Under the pieces are notes generated by a model that had not been told where the DNA came from, did not search any database, and was given only the letters and a program-made list of their open reading frames with translations. A program made the position numbers and the translations under genes. This document shows positions 1-9,030 of a stretch of 64,000 nucleotides of DNA, piece by piece (the first letter of the stretch is position 1; each line of letters starts with the position of its first letter). The stretch spans positions 122,900 through 186,899 of the forward strand of contig NZ_BNDS01000005.1 of NCBI RefSeq assembly GCF_014656545.1. Reading direction: 5' to 3'. Origin of the DNA: Neobacillus kokaensis. GTDB taxonomy: Bacteria > Bacillota > Bacilli > Bacillales > Cytobacillaceae.

Positions 1-104
1 ATTGATTCGCCTTACGCTAATTGGGAGGCGCTTTGCGCTAATTAAGGTCGCTTCTACGCTAATTGGAGAGCAGTTTACGCTAATTGATTCGCCTTATGCT
101 AATT
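1..104. repeat. Short tandem repeat array, about 21-bp period
   Basis: The heptamer GCTAATT recurs at 16, 37, 58, 79 and 98, giving spacings of 21, 21, 21 and 19 bp. It usually sits inside TACGCTAATTG, and the bases between copies vary. The window opens with ATTGATTCGCC, which repeats the sequence after the copy at 79, so the array probably continues to the left. No coding potential is seen. A 21-bp period puts copies on the same DNA face, but the function is unknown. Confidence 0.8.
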
Positions 105-174
105 GAGCGACGCCTTCCCCCATTCACATTACCTTCCACACATTAATTATGCTATTCCACAGTACCCTAAATAA

Positions 175-204
175 TGTGTAACCGCTCCCTCAAAGTGATA
201 TGAT
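175..204 (+). promoter_or_regulatory. Weak candidate promoter for pepT
   Basis: TATGAT at 199-204 resembles a -10 box and lies about 40 bp before the pepT start. The -35 position (TGTGTA, 175-180, 18-bp spacer) matches poorly, so only the -10 is reasonably convincing. Confidence 0.3.
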
Positions 205-245
205 AATCATGTACATAACTCAAGTAAAAAGGGAGTGCAGCTGAA

Positions 246-1478
246 TTGAAAGATGAATTGATCAAACGATTTACTTCCTACGTTAAAATCGACACACAGT
301 CGGATGAGAACAGTGAAACGTGTCCATCAACCGAGGGGCAGTGGACATTGCTGCGTATGCTGGTGGATGAGTTAAAGCAGATCGGCATGGAAGAGGTGAC
401 AATAGATGACAATGGCTACGTCATGGCCACACTGAAAGCCAACACCGATAAGGACGTGCCAACGATCGGCTTCCTTGCCCATGTTGACACAGCAACTGAC
501 TTTACCGGGAAAAACGTTAATCCGCAGATTCATGAACATTACGACGGCGGTGACATCGTTCTTAACGAAGCACTGAAAGTCGTTATGTCACCGAAGGATT
601 TCCCGAATCTGGCAAATTACAAAGGTCACACCTTAATTACGACAGACGGCACTACGTTGCTTGGTGCTGATAACAAAGCTGGCGTTACGGAAATCATGAC
701 CGCTATGAATTACCTTATTCAACATCCAGAAATCAAGCACGGCAAGGTTCGCGTTGCGTTCACGCCGGATGAGGAAATTGGCAGAGGACCGCATAAGTTT
801 GACGTTGCGGCATTCGATGCCAAGTTTGCTTATACCGTTGACGGCGGCAAGTTAGGAGAGCTGGAATATGAAAGCTTCAATGCAGCCGCTGCTAAAATAA
901 CAATCCAAGGAAGCAACATTCACCCTGGTTCAGCCAAAGACAAAATGGTTAATTCCATGAAAATTGCAATGGAATTACAAGGCAAGCTGCCGCCGCAAGA
1001 GGCGCCGGAGCACACTGAAAATTACGAAGGCTTCTATCACTTGCTGTCCTTCAATGGGGATGTCGAGCAAACAAAACTCCATTACATCATCCGTGACCAT
1101 GATCGGGAAATTTTTAACAAAAGAAAAGAAACGATGACCCATATCGTTAATGAGTTAAAGGAAAAATACGGTGCTGATAACATTCAATTAGAGCTGAATG
1201 ACCAATATTACAACATGCGTGAAAAAATTGAACCGGTGAAGGAAATCGTTGATATCGCGCAGCAAGCGATGGAGAGCCTTGATATCAAGCCGATTATCCA
1301 GCCAATCCGCGGCGGTACAGATGGCTCGCAGTTATCGTTTATGGGACTGCCAACGCCAAACATCTTCACCGGCGGGGAAAACTTCCACGGGAAATATGAG
1401 TTCATTTCCGTTGATAATATGATGAAAGCAACTCAAACCGTCGTTGGTATCGTAAAACTGTTTGAACAAAGAGCGTAA
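246..1478 (+). CDS. pepT: Peptidase T (tripeptide aminopeptidase)
   Basis: A cytoplasmic M20-family zinc aminopeptidase that removes the N-terminal residue from tripeptides, feeding amino-acid recycling. The 410-residue length is typical. The metal and catalytic motifs are visible: HVDTATD near residue 80, DNKAG near 142 and PDEEIGRGP near 175, with the dimerisation domain between about 205 and 310. Translation starts at TTG 246, preceded by AAAGGGAGTG at good spacing; no ATG in frame fits better. It is monocistronic and ends at a hairpin shared with the convergent gene. The family assignment is secure. Confidence 0.96.
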   Translation: MKDELIKRFTSYVKIDTQSDENSETCPSTEGQWTLLRMLVDELKQIGMEEVTIDDNGYVMATLKANTDKDVPTIGFLAHVDTATDFTGKNVNPQIHEHYDGGDIVLNEALKVVMSPKDFPNLANYKGHTLITTDGTTLLGADNKAGVTEIMTAMNYLIQHPEIKHGKVRVAFTPDEEIGRGPHKFDVAAFDAKFAYTVDGGKLGELEYESFNAAAAKITIQGSNIHPGSAKDKMVNSMKIAMELQGKLPPQEAPEHTENYEGFYHLLSFNGDVEQTKLHYIIRDHDREIFNKRKETMTHIVNELKEKYGADNIQLELNDQYYNMREKIEPVKEIVDIAQQAMESLDIKPIIQPIRGGTDGSQLSFMGLPTPNIFTGGENFHGKYEFISVDNMMKATQTVVGIVKLFEQRA

Positions 1479-1481
1479 CAT

Positions 1482-1527
1482 AAAAAAGCTAACCCAGGGC
1501 CAAAAACACCCAGCGGGTTAGCTTTTT
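1482..1527. terminator. Bidirectional terminator between pepT and the APH-family gene
   Basis: AAAAAGCTAACCC (left arm, to 1495) pairs with GGGTTAGCTTTTT (1515-1527) around a 19-nt loop. A/T runs on both sides let it work for both convergent genes. The right arm overlaps the stop codon of the minus-strand gene. Confidence 0.9.
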
Positions 1528-2450
1528 AAAATACACTCACACAGCTGCTCCAAAACATCAGCCGTTTCTTCTCGCTGTCTTTCCAGCTGTTCTTGCGGCC
1601 ATTTTCCAGCATCCACCCGCAAATCCCGCTCAATTAATATCAGCATCCACATCGAAAACACTGCCGCGAATCGATAATACTCCTTTTTAAACTGACCCCG
1701 GTCAACCGCTCGCTGAACCCCGTCAAGATAACCATTCAAAGCTTCCTCCCGCAGTTCACAGGTCATTTTTTTCGAAAAATCAGGGTGTGACATATCAATC
1801 GCATGATACAAATCCCAATAAGGCAGATTCAAATGGGCATGCTCCCAATCCAGCACAGCCAATCGTCCATCCACAAGTGCATAATTGCCTTGGTGCAAAT
1901 CGCCATGGCACACTACCTGCTTTGTAGAAAAAGGAAATTGATAAAGCACAGGGAAAATCGCCTCCACCCTCTCAGAGAAAGGGATTTTTCCCAGCTGAAT
2001 CTCTGCCACCATCTCCCCAATTCTCGGCTTCATCCCCGTTAACGGAACACCCGCAAACGCCTCCAGTGGAAGGGAGTGCCACACTGCGGCAGACCTCACC
2101 ACAGCAAGCAAACTTTCCTTACTAAACGTGTGCGATAGCGGACCTAAATCCTCGAGAATCATCCAGCTTTGCTCCGGCTTCCTATCAATCTGATAGGAAA
2201 TAATTTTTGGAAAAACAGCTGGGAAGTGGGGGAGAATCTGTTCATGAACCCATACTTCTTTGCCAAATTGCGCATTGTTTGTTAGCGGCTTAAAAATGTA
2301 AGACTCCCCTGAAGACAAATAAAATCTTTCGACACACCGGCCATTGTTGCCGCGATAAAGTATTTCCCGCCGACAAACCAGCCCCTCATTCAACCTGCCA
2401 TCCTCCAAAACAATCTCCTTCGGAAGCCCCCCGAAGCCTAACTCACTCAT
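1518..2450 (-). CDS. APH/choline-kinase-fold phosphotransferase
   Basis: A 310-residue protein of the aminoglycoside phosphotransferase / choline kinase fold. The catalytic loop HGDLHQGN and the following LDWEHAH (metal-binding Asp) are clear in the second half. The substrate cannot be read from sequence; most chromosomal Bacillaceae members are not resistance enzymes. The reading frame is open to 2609, but the likely start is ATG 2450, which overlaps the stop of the upstream gene as ATGAGTGA. GGGGAGG lies about 12 nt upstream. The 8-bp overlap implies translational coupling and co-transcription with the glutamate-synthase-like gene. Confidence 0.8.
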   Translation of the reverse strand: MSELGFGGLPKEIVLEDGRLNEGLVCRREILYRGNNGRCVERFYLSSGESYIFKPLTNNAQFGKEVWVHEQILPHFPAVFPKIISYQIDRKPEQSWMILEDLGPLSHTFSKESLLAVVRSAAVWHSLPLEAFAGVPLTGMKPRIGEMVAEIQLGKIPFSERVEAIFPVLYQFPFSTKQVVCHGDLHQGNYALVDGRLAVLDWEHAHLNLPYWDLYHAIDMSHPDFSKKMTCELREEALNGYLDGVQRAVDRGQFKKEYYRFAAVFSMWMLILIERDLRVDAGKWPQEQLERQREETADVLEQLCECILKS

Positions 2451-4023
2451 CACTGCCACCAGCCTCCCCAAAAACAGGCAGCGGAAACAGCTCTGAAAGC
2501 CGCCGCACCTGACCGTCAGCTGCTTTAAAAACAATATGCTCGCGGGTAAATCTTCGGGGTGACTCCAGACCGCATGCTGCCGCCAACGCATACAAGCCTT
2601 GGCGGACACTAATTATATAGTTCATCACGCGCCATTTCTTTTCCTCAGGCACCAGTGCCTCCTGCTGCTTCGGGTCAGTAGTCGTCACACCTGCCGGACA
2701 CTTGCCGGTATGGCACTGCAAGGCCATGATGCAGCCGTTCGCCATCATAAATCCCCGGGCAGAGTTGACCGCATCAGCACCAATTGCCATGGCAATCGCA
2801 ATCTTATCAGCGGAAATTAATTTCCCCGAGGCAAAAATCTTAAATTTATTACGAACCCCATAAGCAGCCGCTTGATCGACCACAGCAATCAAAGCAGGGT
2901 AGAGGGGGAGACCCATTGTATCGGCCATTGCTTTGTACGTTGCCCCCGACCCGCCTTCCCCGCCATCCACTGTAATAAAGTCGGGATAAATATCAAGCCG
3001 TTTCATCGTCTGAAAAAAAGAATCTAAATTAAAATGACTGCCAACAACAATCTTAATGCCGACCGGTTTGCCGCCGATCTTCTGAAGCTGTTTAATAAAC
3101 TGAAGTGCTTCAGACCCTTTCCGTAAAAAGGAGAAGCGATTAGGCGAGATGATTGTTTTACCTTCTGGCACCTTACGAATCCGGGCCACTTTTTTCGTCA
3201 CTTTTGCCCCTTCTAAATGCCCGCCCTGAATTTTAGCCCCCTGACCGAACTTTAATTCAAACGCCTTTACCACAGGAGCGTCCGCTACCCGCTTAAATTC
3301 TTCAAATGAAAAGTTCCCCTCATGGTCCCGGAAGCCAAATAACCCGGGGCCAATTTGGGCAACGAGATCTGCGCCAGACTCTAAATGTTCCGGTGCAATC
3401 CCGCCCTCACCGGTATTCACCCAGGAGCCGCCCGCCATTTTACAGCCATATCCAGTTGATAAAATATAGTTCTCTCCGACAGACCCATACGATGTAGCTG
3501 AAGCCCCGAATGGTCCATACAGAACCCATGGCTTCTCCCGCTCCGGACCAACAACAAGCGCCTCCACTTCAGGAAACAGCCAGCGCGGCACCTCTTCCCG
3601 AGCTAAATGCTCCCGGCGGAAAAATAAGCCTTCATGATCAATGTGGTATTTCATTGCCTGCACTTTTTCTTGATTATCAACCTGTAATTCTTCCTTTAAC
3701 AGCGGAAACAACTCATTAGCGATGTAGTAGCCCGACTGGTCAAAATCCCGCTTCGAGCCAAAGCTGATTAAATCGGTTCGGTATTTCGCGGAAAATACAA
3801 CCCCTAAATAGTCAGCTCGGGAAAACGGTCTGGCGCTGTTATCATCATCAAACCAATACTGCCTTAACTTTGGCCCCATCATTTCGAGCACATAACGGAT
3901 CCAGCCAAAGTAAGGATAGGCCCGAATAATCGAGTGCTGCGGCTTTTTCGCTAAATTCCGGAGCCAAAGAAAAATGCCAAGTAAGCCGCCAAAGAATATA
4001 ATTAAAACAATCGTCCACACCAT
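2443..4023 (-). CDS. FMN-binding glutamate synthase family protein (YerD-like)
   Basis: A 526-residue stand-alone relative of the FMN/Fe-S half of glutamate synthase. An N-terminal hydrophobic segment (about residues 2-22) suggests membrane attachment. The GltB-like TIM barrel occupies roughly residues 130-480. It shows TVDGGEGGSGA (phosphate/FMN loop), ASGKL and the cysteine series C-x5-C-x4-C in CIMALQCHTGKCPAG, which matches the 3Fe-4S ligands of glutamate synthases. No amidotransferase domain is present, so ammonia-dependent or unrelated redox chemistry is likely. ATG 4023 follows AAGGGGG at proper spacing. Length and order match the B. subtilis YerD type; the physiological role is not established. 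Confidence 0.88.
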   Translation of the reverse strand: MVWTIVLIIFFGGLLGIFLWLRNLAKKPQHSIIRAYPYFGWIRYVLEMMGPKLRQYWFDDDNSARPFSRADYLGVVFSAKYRTDLISFGSKRDFDQSGYYIANELFPLLKEELQVDNQEKVQAMKYHIDHEGLFFRREHLAREEVPRWLFPEVEALVVGPEREKPWVLYGPFGASATSYGSVGENYILSTGYGCKMAGGSWVNTGEGGIAPEHLESGADLVAQIGPGLFGFRDHEGNFSFEEFKRVADAPVVKAFELKFGQGAKIQGGHLEGAKVTKKVARIRKVPEGKTIISPNRFSFLRKGSEALQFIKQLQKIGGKPVGIKIVVGSHFNLDSFFQTMKRLDIYPDFITVDGGEGGSGATYKAMADTMGLPLYPALIAVVDQAAAYGVRNKFKIFASGKLISADKIAIAMAIGADAVNSARGFMMANGCIMALQCHTGKCPAGVTTTDPKQQEALVPEEKKWRVMNYIISVRQGLYALAAACGLESPRRFTREHIVFKAADGQVRRLSELFPLPVFGEAGGSDE

Positions 4024-4150
4024 ACAAATCCCCCTTACGATGAGGTCTCAAGGTCAGCCGGCACGGCCTCTCACTGATGTATCAAAGATGAAATTTTTCC
4101 TTCTTTAATACATATGTATGATGGGAATGTTTATATCCACAATCAAAAAT

Positions 4151-5056
4151 CTAATGCTTATAGCGGTCGAGAATACTGAAGAAGTCTCCTAAAAACTCAA
4201 AGAAAAGCTTTTCCGTTGGCAGCAGTTCTCTTTCAGTTGGAATGATGACCCCAACTGTACGGTTGACCTCAGGTTCTGTAATCGGAATCTTCACCGTCGA
4301 ACGCGGCACACCGTCAATCAGCGTGATTTCCGGAATAAGCGTCACGCCAAGTCCCGCGGACACTAAACCTTTAATCGCATCAATATCTTCTCCCTCAAAA
4401 GGCACCTGCGGTTCAAAGCCCAGCTGTGCACAAGCATTCACAATAATTTCCCGCAAAATAAATCCTTTAGGGAACAGGACGAAAGAATCCTCGCGTAAAT
4501 CATTTAACATTAACACACGCTTTTGGGCAAGCGGATGGCTCTGCGGCAGGAGAGCCACAATTTTTTCCGTAAACAGGGTTCTTCCCTTAATCTTTTGTTC
4601 CTTTTTAGGTACCGGGCCTAGGAGGGCTAAGTTAAAATCTCCCTTTACCACGCCTTCAATTAAATTTGCATAGGAGCTCTGATTTAACTTAAATTTCACC
4701 TCTGGATGAAGTTCACGGAAGGCTGAGATGGCGGTCGGTAAAGTGTAAGCGGCAAGGCTGCTCGGGAAACCGACCCGAATCGTACCTTTTTCGGGATCCA
4801 GCTGTTCCTCAATTTCGCTTACAGCATTGTCGATCAGCTTAACCGCCTGTTCCATTTGCTTTAAAAACATTTCACCAATCGGCGTCAGCCTTACGTTTCT
4901 GCCTTCACGGAAAAATAAGCTTACCCCCAGCTCTTCCTCTAAATTAAAAATTTGCCTGCTCACCGCTGATTGGGCCACATGCAAGGCATGAGCTGCCTCC
5001 GTTACATGCTCTCTTTTTGCCACTTCAATAAAATATTGAATCTGCCTTAACTCCAC
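4151..5056 (-). CDS. gltC: LysR-type regulator, GltC-like
   Basis: A 301-residue LysR regulator. The N-terminal winged helix-turn-helix (about residues 1-60, with HVAQSAVSRQIFNLEEELG) is followed by a periplasmic-binding-like effector domain (about 90-295). Many stretches match B. subtilis GltC as I remember it, for example MELRQ, EGRN, GFPSSLA, ALLGPVP and GEDIDAIKGLVSAGLGVTL. GltC activates glutamate synthase in response to carbon/nitrogen state. Here the divergent neighbour is NADP-glutamate dehydrogenase, so that gene is the probable target. The start is GTG 5056 with AAGGAGAGGG upstream. GltC identity is likely; the target is inferred. Confidence 0.85.
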   Translation of the reverse strand: MELRQIQYFIEVAKREHVTEAAHALHVAQSAVSRQIFNLEEELGVSLFFREGRNVRLTPIGEMFLKQMEQAVKLIDNAVSEIEEQLDPEKGTIRVGFPSSLAAYTLPTAISAFRELHPEVKFKLNQSSYANLIEGVVKGDFNLALLGPVPKKEQKIKGRTLFTEKIVALLPQSHPLAQKRVLMLNDLREDSFVLFPKGFILREIIVNACAQLGFEPQVPFEGEDIDAIKGLVSAGLGVTLIPEITLIDGVPRSTVKIPITEPEVNRTVGVIIPTERELLPTEKLFFEFLGDFFSILDRYKH

Positions 5057-5077
5057 TGTTCACCCTCTCCTTCCATC

Positions 5078-5101
5078 AAATAGGTCTTCTTCTACCTATT
5101 T
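5078..5101. promoter_or_regulatory. Inverted repeat upstream of gltC, candidate operator
   Basis: AAATAGGT (5078-5085) and ACCTATTT (5094-5101) form a perfect 8-bp inverted repeat with an 8-bp spacer, just upstream of the gltC ribosome binding site. A second loose pair, ATCTA (5134-5138) and TAGAT (5153-5157), overlaps the gdhA -35 region. Either could be a LysR autoregulatory site; neither fits the published GltC box exactly. Confidence 0.45.
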
Positions 5102-5147
5102 TAGACTATTCATCTCATTTTGGCATCAAACCTATCTATTATTCATA

Positions 5148-5175
5148 TTGCTTAGATTATTTAATCCATTATAAA
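5148..5175 (+). promoter_or_regulatory. Candidate sigma-A promoter of gdhA
   Basis: TTGCTT (5148-5153), a 16-bp spacer and TATAAA (5170-5175). This leaves a leader of about 65 nt before the gdhA ATG. Confidence 0.55.
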
Positions 5176-5206
5176 ATAAATCCATGCTAATACGAATATT
5201 CAGTAA

Positions 5207-6631
<1,425 letters not shown>

Positions 6632-6658
6632 AAATCTCCTTTTTAGGAGATTTTTTTA
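6632..6658 (+). terminator. gdhA terminator
   Basis: AAATCTCC and GGAGATTT pair around a 6-nt loop and run into a T-tract, directly after the stop codon. Confidence 0.9.
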
Positions 6659-6732
6659 TTTGTTACACACTCTCCTTTACATGTTTCCATTAAGGATGGA
6701 AACACTATCAAATGGTAAAGGAGGGTTAAAAA

Positions 6733-6858
6733 ATGGATCAAGGCAGTACACATGAATTTGTTGAAAAGTTACAAGAAAGACAGGCAAAGGATAAGAAAAA
6801 CAGGCAAAAACAAGGCGATAATGCACCTGCTAAGAAATTGCCAAATCATAAGCACTAA
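6733..6858 (+). CDS. Small DUF4023-like protein
   Basis: A 41-residue, highly polar, Lys/Gln-rich protein beginning MDQGSTHEFVEKLQERQ and ending KKLPNHKH. This resembles the short DUF4023 family of Bacillaceae, identified from memory of its HEFVEKL and KKLPN-K-H pattern. AAAGGAGGG sits 8 nt before the ATG, so translation is likely. No membrane segment or cysteine is present. It lies between two hairpins, and its stop codon sits inside the downstream terminator stem. The function is unknown. Confidence 0.75.
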   Translation: MDQGSTHEFVEKLQERQAKDKKNRQKQGDNAPAKKLPNHKH

Positions 6859-6889
6859 AAAGCCGCGATTTGAAATCGCGGCTTTTTTA
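6857..6889. terminator. Bidirectional terminator
   Basis: AAAAAGCCGCGATTT and AAATCGCGGCTTTTTT form a near-perfect stem. It serves the small plus-strand gene and the minus-strand partition operon that ends at 6899. Confidence 0.92.
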
Positions 6890-6898
6890 GGTCATAAC

Positions 6899-7489
6899 CT
6901 ACTTATTCATACTCGCTAAAAATCCACCAAGCAGGTCGCCATCGTCTTCATCATCATTTTCAGGCTCGGCCACTTGGGGTTCCTCATTTTTGATCTGAGT
7001 CCAATCAAGCGCATCTAGATCATCTTCTAGGTCGTTTTGTTCCACCGCTGCCGCTGCTTCCTCCAGGAAATGATTATCATCAGGGGGAGTTGTATCTCTA
7101 GCCAGCATTTCCTCCTGAAGATATAATGCTTCTTCGAGATCCAACGACTTGCTATTTAACGACGCTAACAAAGATGTTGCACGAATAGGGTCAGCAATCA
7201 GCTGATAAAGGATGCTTCCAAGCAAGGCTTCAGAGTGCTCATGCTTTAACCAATTCCGCTGCATCTTCGTTAAGGACTTGGGAAGGGGAATCGTAATAGA
7301 TTCCTTGTCCCGGGAATAGGAATTACTAACTCCTTGCAGGACAAAGTCCGCAATTTTACTGGAAAAATTCCTTCTTTCCGTTTCCTTTAATCTTTGCATT
7401 TCCTTTAAAAGATGCTCCGGTGTATCAGATGGGAGCCGGAACGAGATTGCCTGGCCTCGTTTTATTTCAGTGGTGGCAGACTTTTTCAT
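6899..7489 (-). CDS. ParR-like ribbon-helix-helix DNA-binding adaptor
   Basis: A 196-residue protein. Residues about 9-55 look like a ribbon-helix-helix: the strand QAISFRLPS is followed by two helices. The C-terminal half is very acidic (DLEDDLDALDW, DNDDEDDGDLL) and ends in a short hydrophobic tail, DLLGGFLASMNK. In type II partition systems the ParR C-terminus caps the ParM filament, and this tail is a plausible equivalent. The gene starts 14 bp after the ParM-like gene with AAGGTGATG as binding site, so the two form an operon. No specific family name is recognised; the assignment rests on fold and context. Confidence 0.7.
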   Translation of the reverse strand: MKKSATTEIKRGQAISFRLPSDTPEHLLKEMQRLKETERRNFSSKIADFVLQGVSNSYSRDKESITIPLPKSLTKMQRNWLKHEHSEALLGSILYQLIADPIRATSLLASLNSKSLDLEEALYLQEEMLARDTTPPDDNHFLEEAAAAVEQNDLEDDLDALDWTQIKNEEPQVAEPENDDEDDGDLLGGFLASMNK

Positions 7490-7503
7490 ATCATCACCTT
7501 AGA

Positions 7504-8670
7504 TCAGCTTTTTACGGGTGCTTTTTCTTCTGCTGCCTTTGGTTTTTCTGTCCTTCTGACAAAGTCCGTAATAAGTTTATAATAAGCATTTGCCATCATC
7601 CAAATGCTTTCCTTATCATCTTCGAAAAATTCAATATTGTAACCATCTAAATTGTTATTAATCGTTTTTAGATAGTCCTTTAACACATGCGAACCGCCGC
7701 CAACAAAATAGCAGATTTCCGTCTGTGAATTTTTTGCCCAAACATTGCGTAATAGACGATATTCCTTTTTAGCTAATTCCATCAGAATACGGTCGGTAAT
7801 ATCATGAACGCTTGTCCGGCTGCCATGGACCATAATATGATTTCGATTATTTTTGCGGGTAATAATGTCCACTACATCGCGTCGGCTGTCGAGCTCAACG
7901 CCATGTTTCTTTCTAATTTCTTCACGAATCGCCTCTAATGACTCTGAAACGCCAAGATTAAAGCCTTGGGCCTTGTCATCATCGACATTGCGGTTTTTAA
8001 TTACGGCGATATCAGTAGAAAGCCCGCCGATATCTTGAATTAAAATGCGTTTATCAATTAGGTCTTTATTAATAATTTTTAAATTGTTGTCCATCACGAG
8101 GTTAATGAAAGCAGCAAATCCTTCTGGATAGACCTTCACCTCATTGAATTTAATATTAACCTTTAATCCTTGATATTTAGGGGTCACGAGGAACTCTACC
8201 TGGTGAACGGATCCAAGCAATTTGGAACGGTATCCGGCATCTTTTCCTTCTTTTACTTCACGAAGAGGGAGACCTGTACCAAGGGTATAGTTCGCATCAA
8301 TTATATTTTTATTTTTTGGAAAGTCCTGATTTACCGCATCCAGTGCCAATGTCGCAAACAGCATGATTAAGGTCTGATCTTCCTCAGACTTGCTGCTGCC
8401 AGGGTCTAACTCAGATGTATTATCACTTTTCGCAGCCAGGTTCCCGACACGATAGATGACATTATTCTCTTTGAGGGCAGGGGAGTGAACCTTAATATGT
8501 ATTCCATCTAACGGGTCTTTAGTATCAAGCTCCTCAATCCCGATAATCGGGCGGTCTTCTGTATCTCTAGCGATAATATTCGGGATATTTAATTCATAAT
8601 CTAAATCTCCAAAAATTGCCTTAATAGAATCATTACCAACGTCAACAGCCGCCAACCTTGATTTCGTCAT
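7504..8670 (-). CDS. Actin-like ATPase, ParM/StbA family
   Basis: A 388-residue actin-superfamily protein. The phosphate-1 loop AAVDVGNDSIKA is at the N-terminus, phosphate-2 (QDIGGLSTDIAV) is near residue 215 and the adenosine-type motif (FVGGGSHVLKDYL) is near residue 325, as in ParM/Alp segregation proteins that form dynamic filaments. An in-frame TTG at 8688 exists, but ATG 8670 gives the natural N-terminus MTKSRLAAVDVGN and has GAAAGGG upstream. It precedes a ParR-like gene and follows a field of short repeats. Segregation of a DNA element is the likely role; which DNA it moves cannot be told. Confidence 0.87.
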   Translation of the reverse strand: MTKSRLAAVDVGNDSIKAIFGDLDYELNIPNIIARDTEDRPIIGIEELDTKDPLDGIHIKVHSPALKENNVIYRVGNLAAKSDNTSELDPGSSKSEEDQTLIMLFATLALDAVNQDFPKNKNIIDANYTLGTGLPLREVKEGKDAGYRSKLLGSVHQVEFLVTPKYQGLKVNIKFNEVKVYPEGFAAFINLVMDNNLKIINKDLIDKRILIQDIGGLSTDIAVIKNRNVDDDKAQGFNLGVSESLEAIREEIRKKHGVELDSRRDVVDIITRKNNRNHIMVHGSRTSVHDITDRILMELAKKEYRLLRNVWAKNSQTEICYFVGGGSHVLKDYLKTINNNLDGYNIEFFEDDKESIWMMANAYYKLITDFVRRTEKPKAAEEKAPVKS

Positions 8671-8767
8671 AAACCTCAACCCTTTCAAATTAATAGGTTC
8701 TTCTACTACTAAGCGTATAAGAGATTACTAGAATCATCAATGAGTCTAAGCCAAAAGAAATATAAGT

Positions 8768-8973
8768 GTAAAAATGTAAACAATATGTAAACTTTAGCAA
8801 AATAGTAAACGTTTTCGTAAACAATATACACATAAATGTACACATGCTGATATAAAGGGAAGTACACAACTTTGTGTACATGTATACATTATTGTAAACA
8901 CTATGTATACAAATCGTACACAAGTAAACATTAGATGTATACAATCTGAAAACACGTAAACATTTTGTTTACA
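8768..8973. repeat. parC-like iteron field (GTANACA repeats)
   Basis: The gene-free stretch upstream of the ParM-like gene carries about 14 copies of a degenerate heptamer: GTAAACA, GTACACA, GTATACA or GTTTACA. They begin at 8776, 8787, 8805, 8817, 8838, 8862, 8876, 8882, 8894, 8905, 8916, 8924, 8937, 8956 and 8967, with weaker versions at 8768 and 8826. Many steps are 11-12 bp, about one helical turn, and several copies are self-complementary. This is the layout expected of a centromere bound by a ribbon-helix-helix ParR, which may also repress the operon promoter. Confidence 0.75.
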
Positions 8974-8986
8974 AGTTGTTTTTAGG

Positions 8987-9019
8987 AAAAATAAAAACCT
9001 GAAACATCCAGTTCCAGGT
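8987..9019 (-). terminator. Terminator of the first L,D-transpeptidase gene
   Basis: Read on the minus strand, ACCTGGAAC pairs with GTTTCAGGT around a 5-nt loop and runs into TTTTTATTTTT. Confidence 0.8.
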
Positions 9020-9030
9020 CCATAACGTTT

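Noticed and set aside
1-104. CRISPR array
   Set aside because: The repeated core is only 7-11 bp, the spacing is about 21 bp, and no cas gene is nearby.
1518-2450. Aminoglycoside resistance gene
   Set aside because: The fold is shared with many metabolic kinases, and the context is a core gene pair without mobile-element marks.
2451-2609. N-terminal extension of the APH-family protein
   Set aside because: It would overlap the upstream gene by 167 bp and is not domain-like; ATG 2450 gives a normal coupled start.
4242-4673. 143-codon open frame opposite gltC
   Set aside because: It lies fully antisense to a well-conserved LysR gene and shows no family motif or good ribosome binding site.
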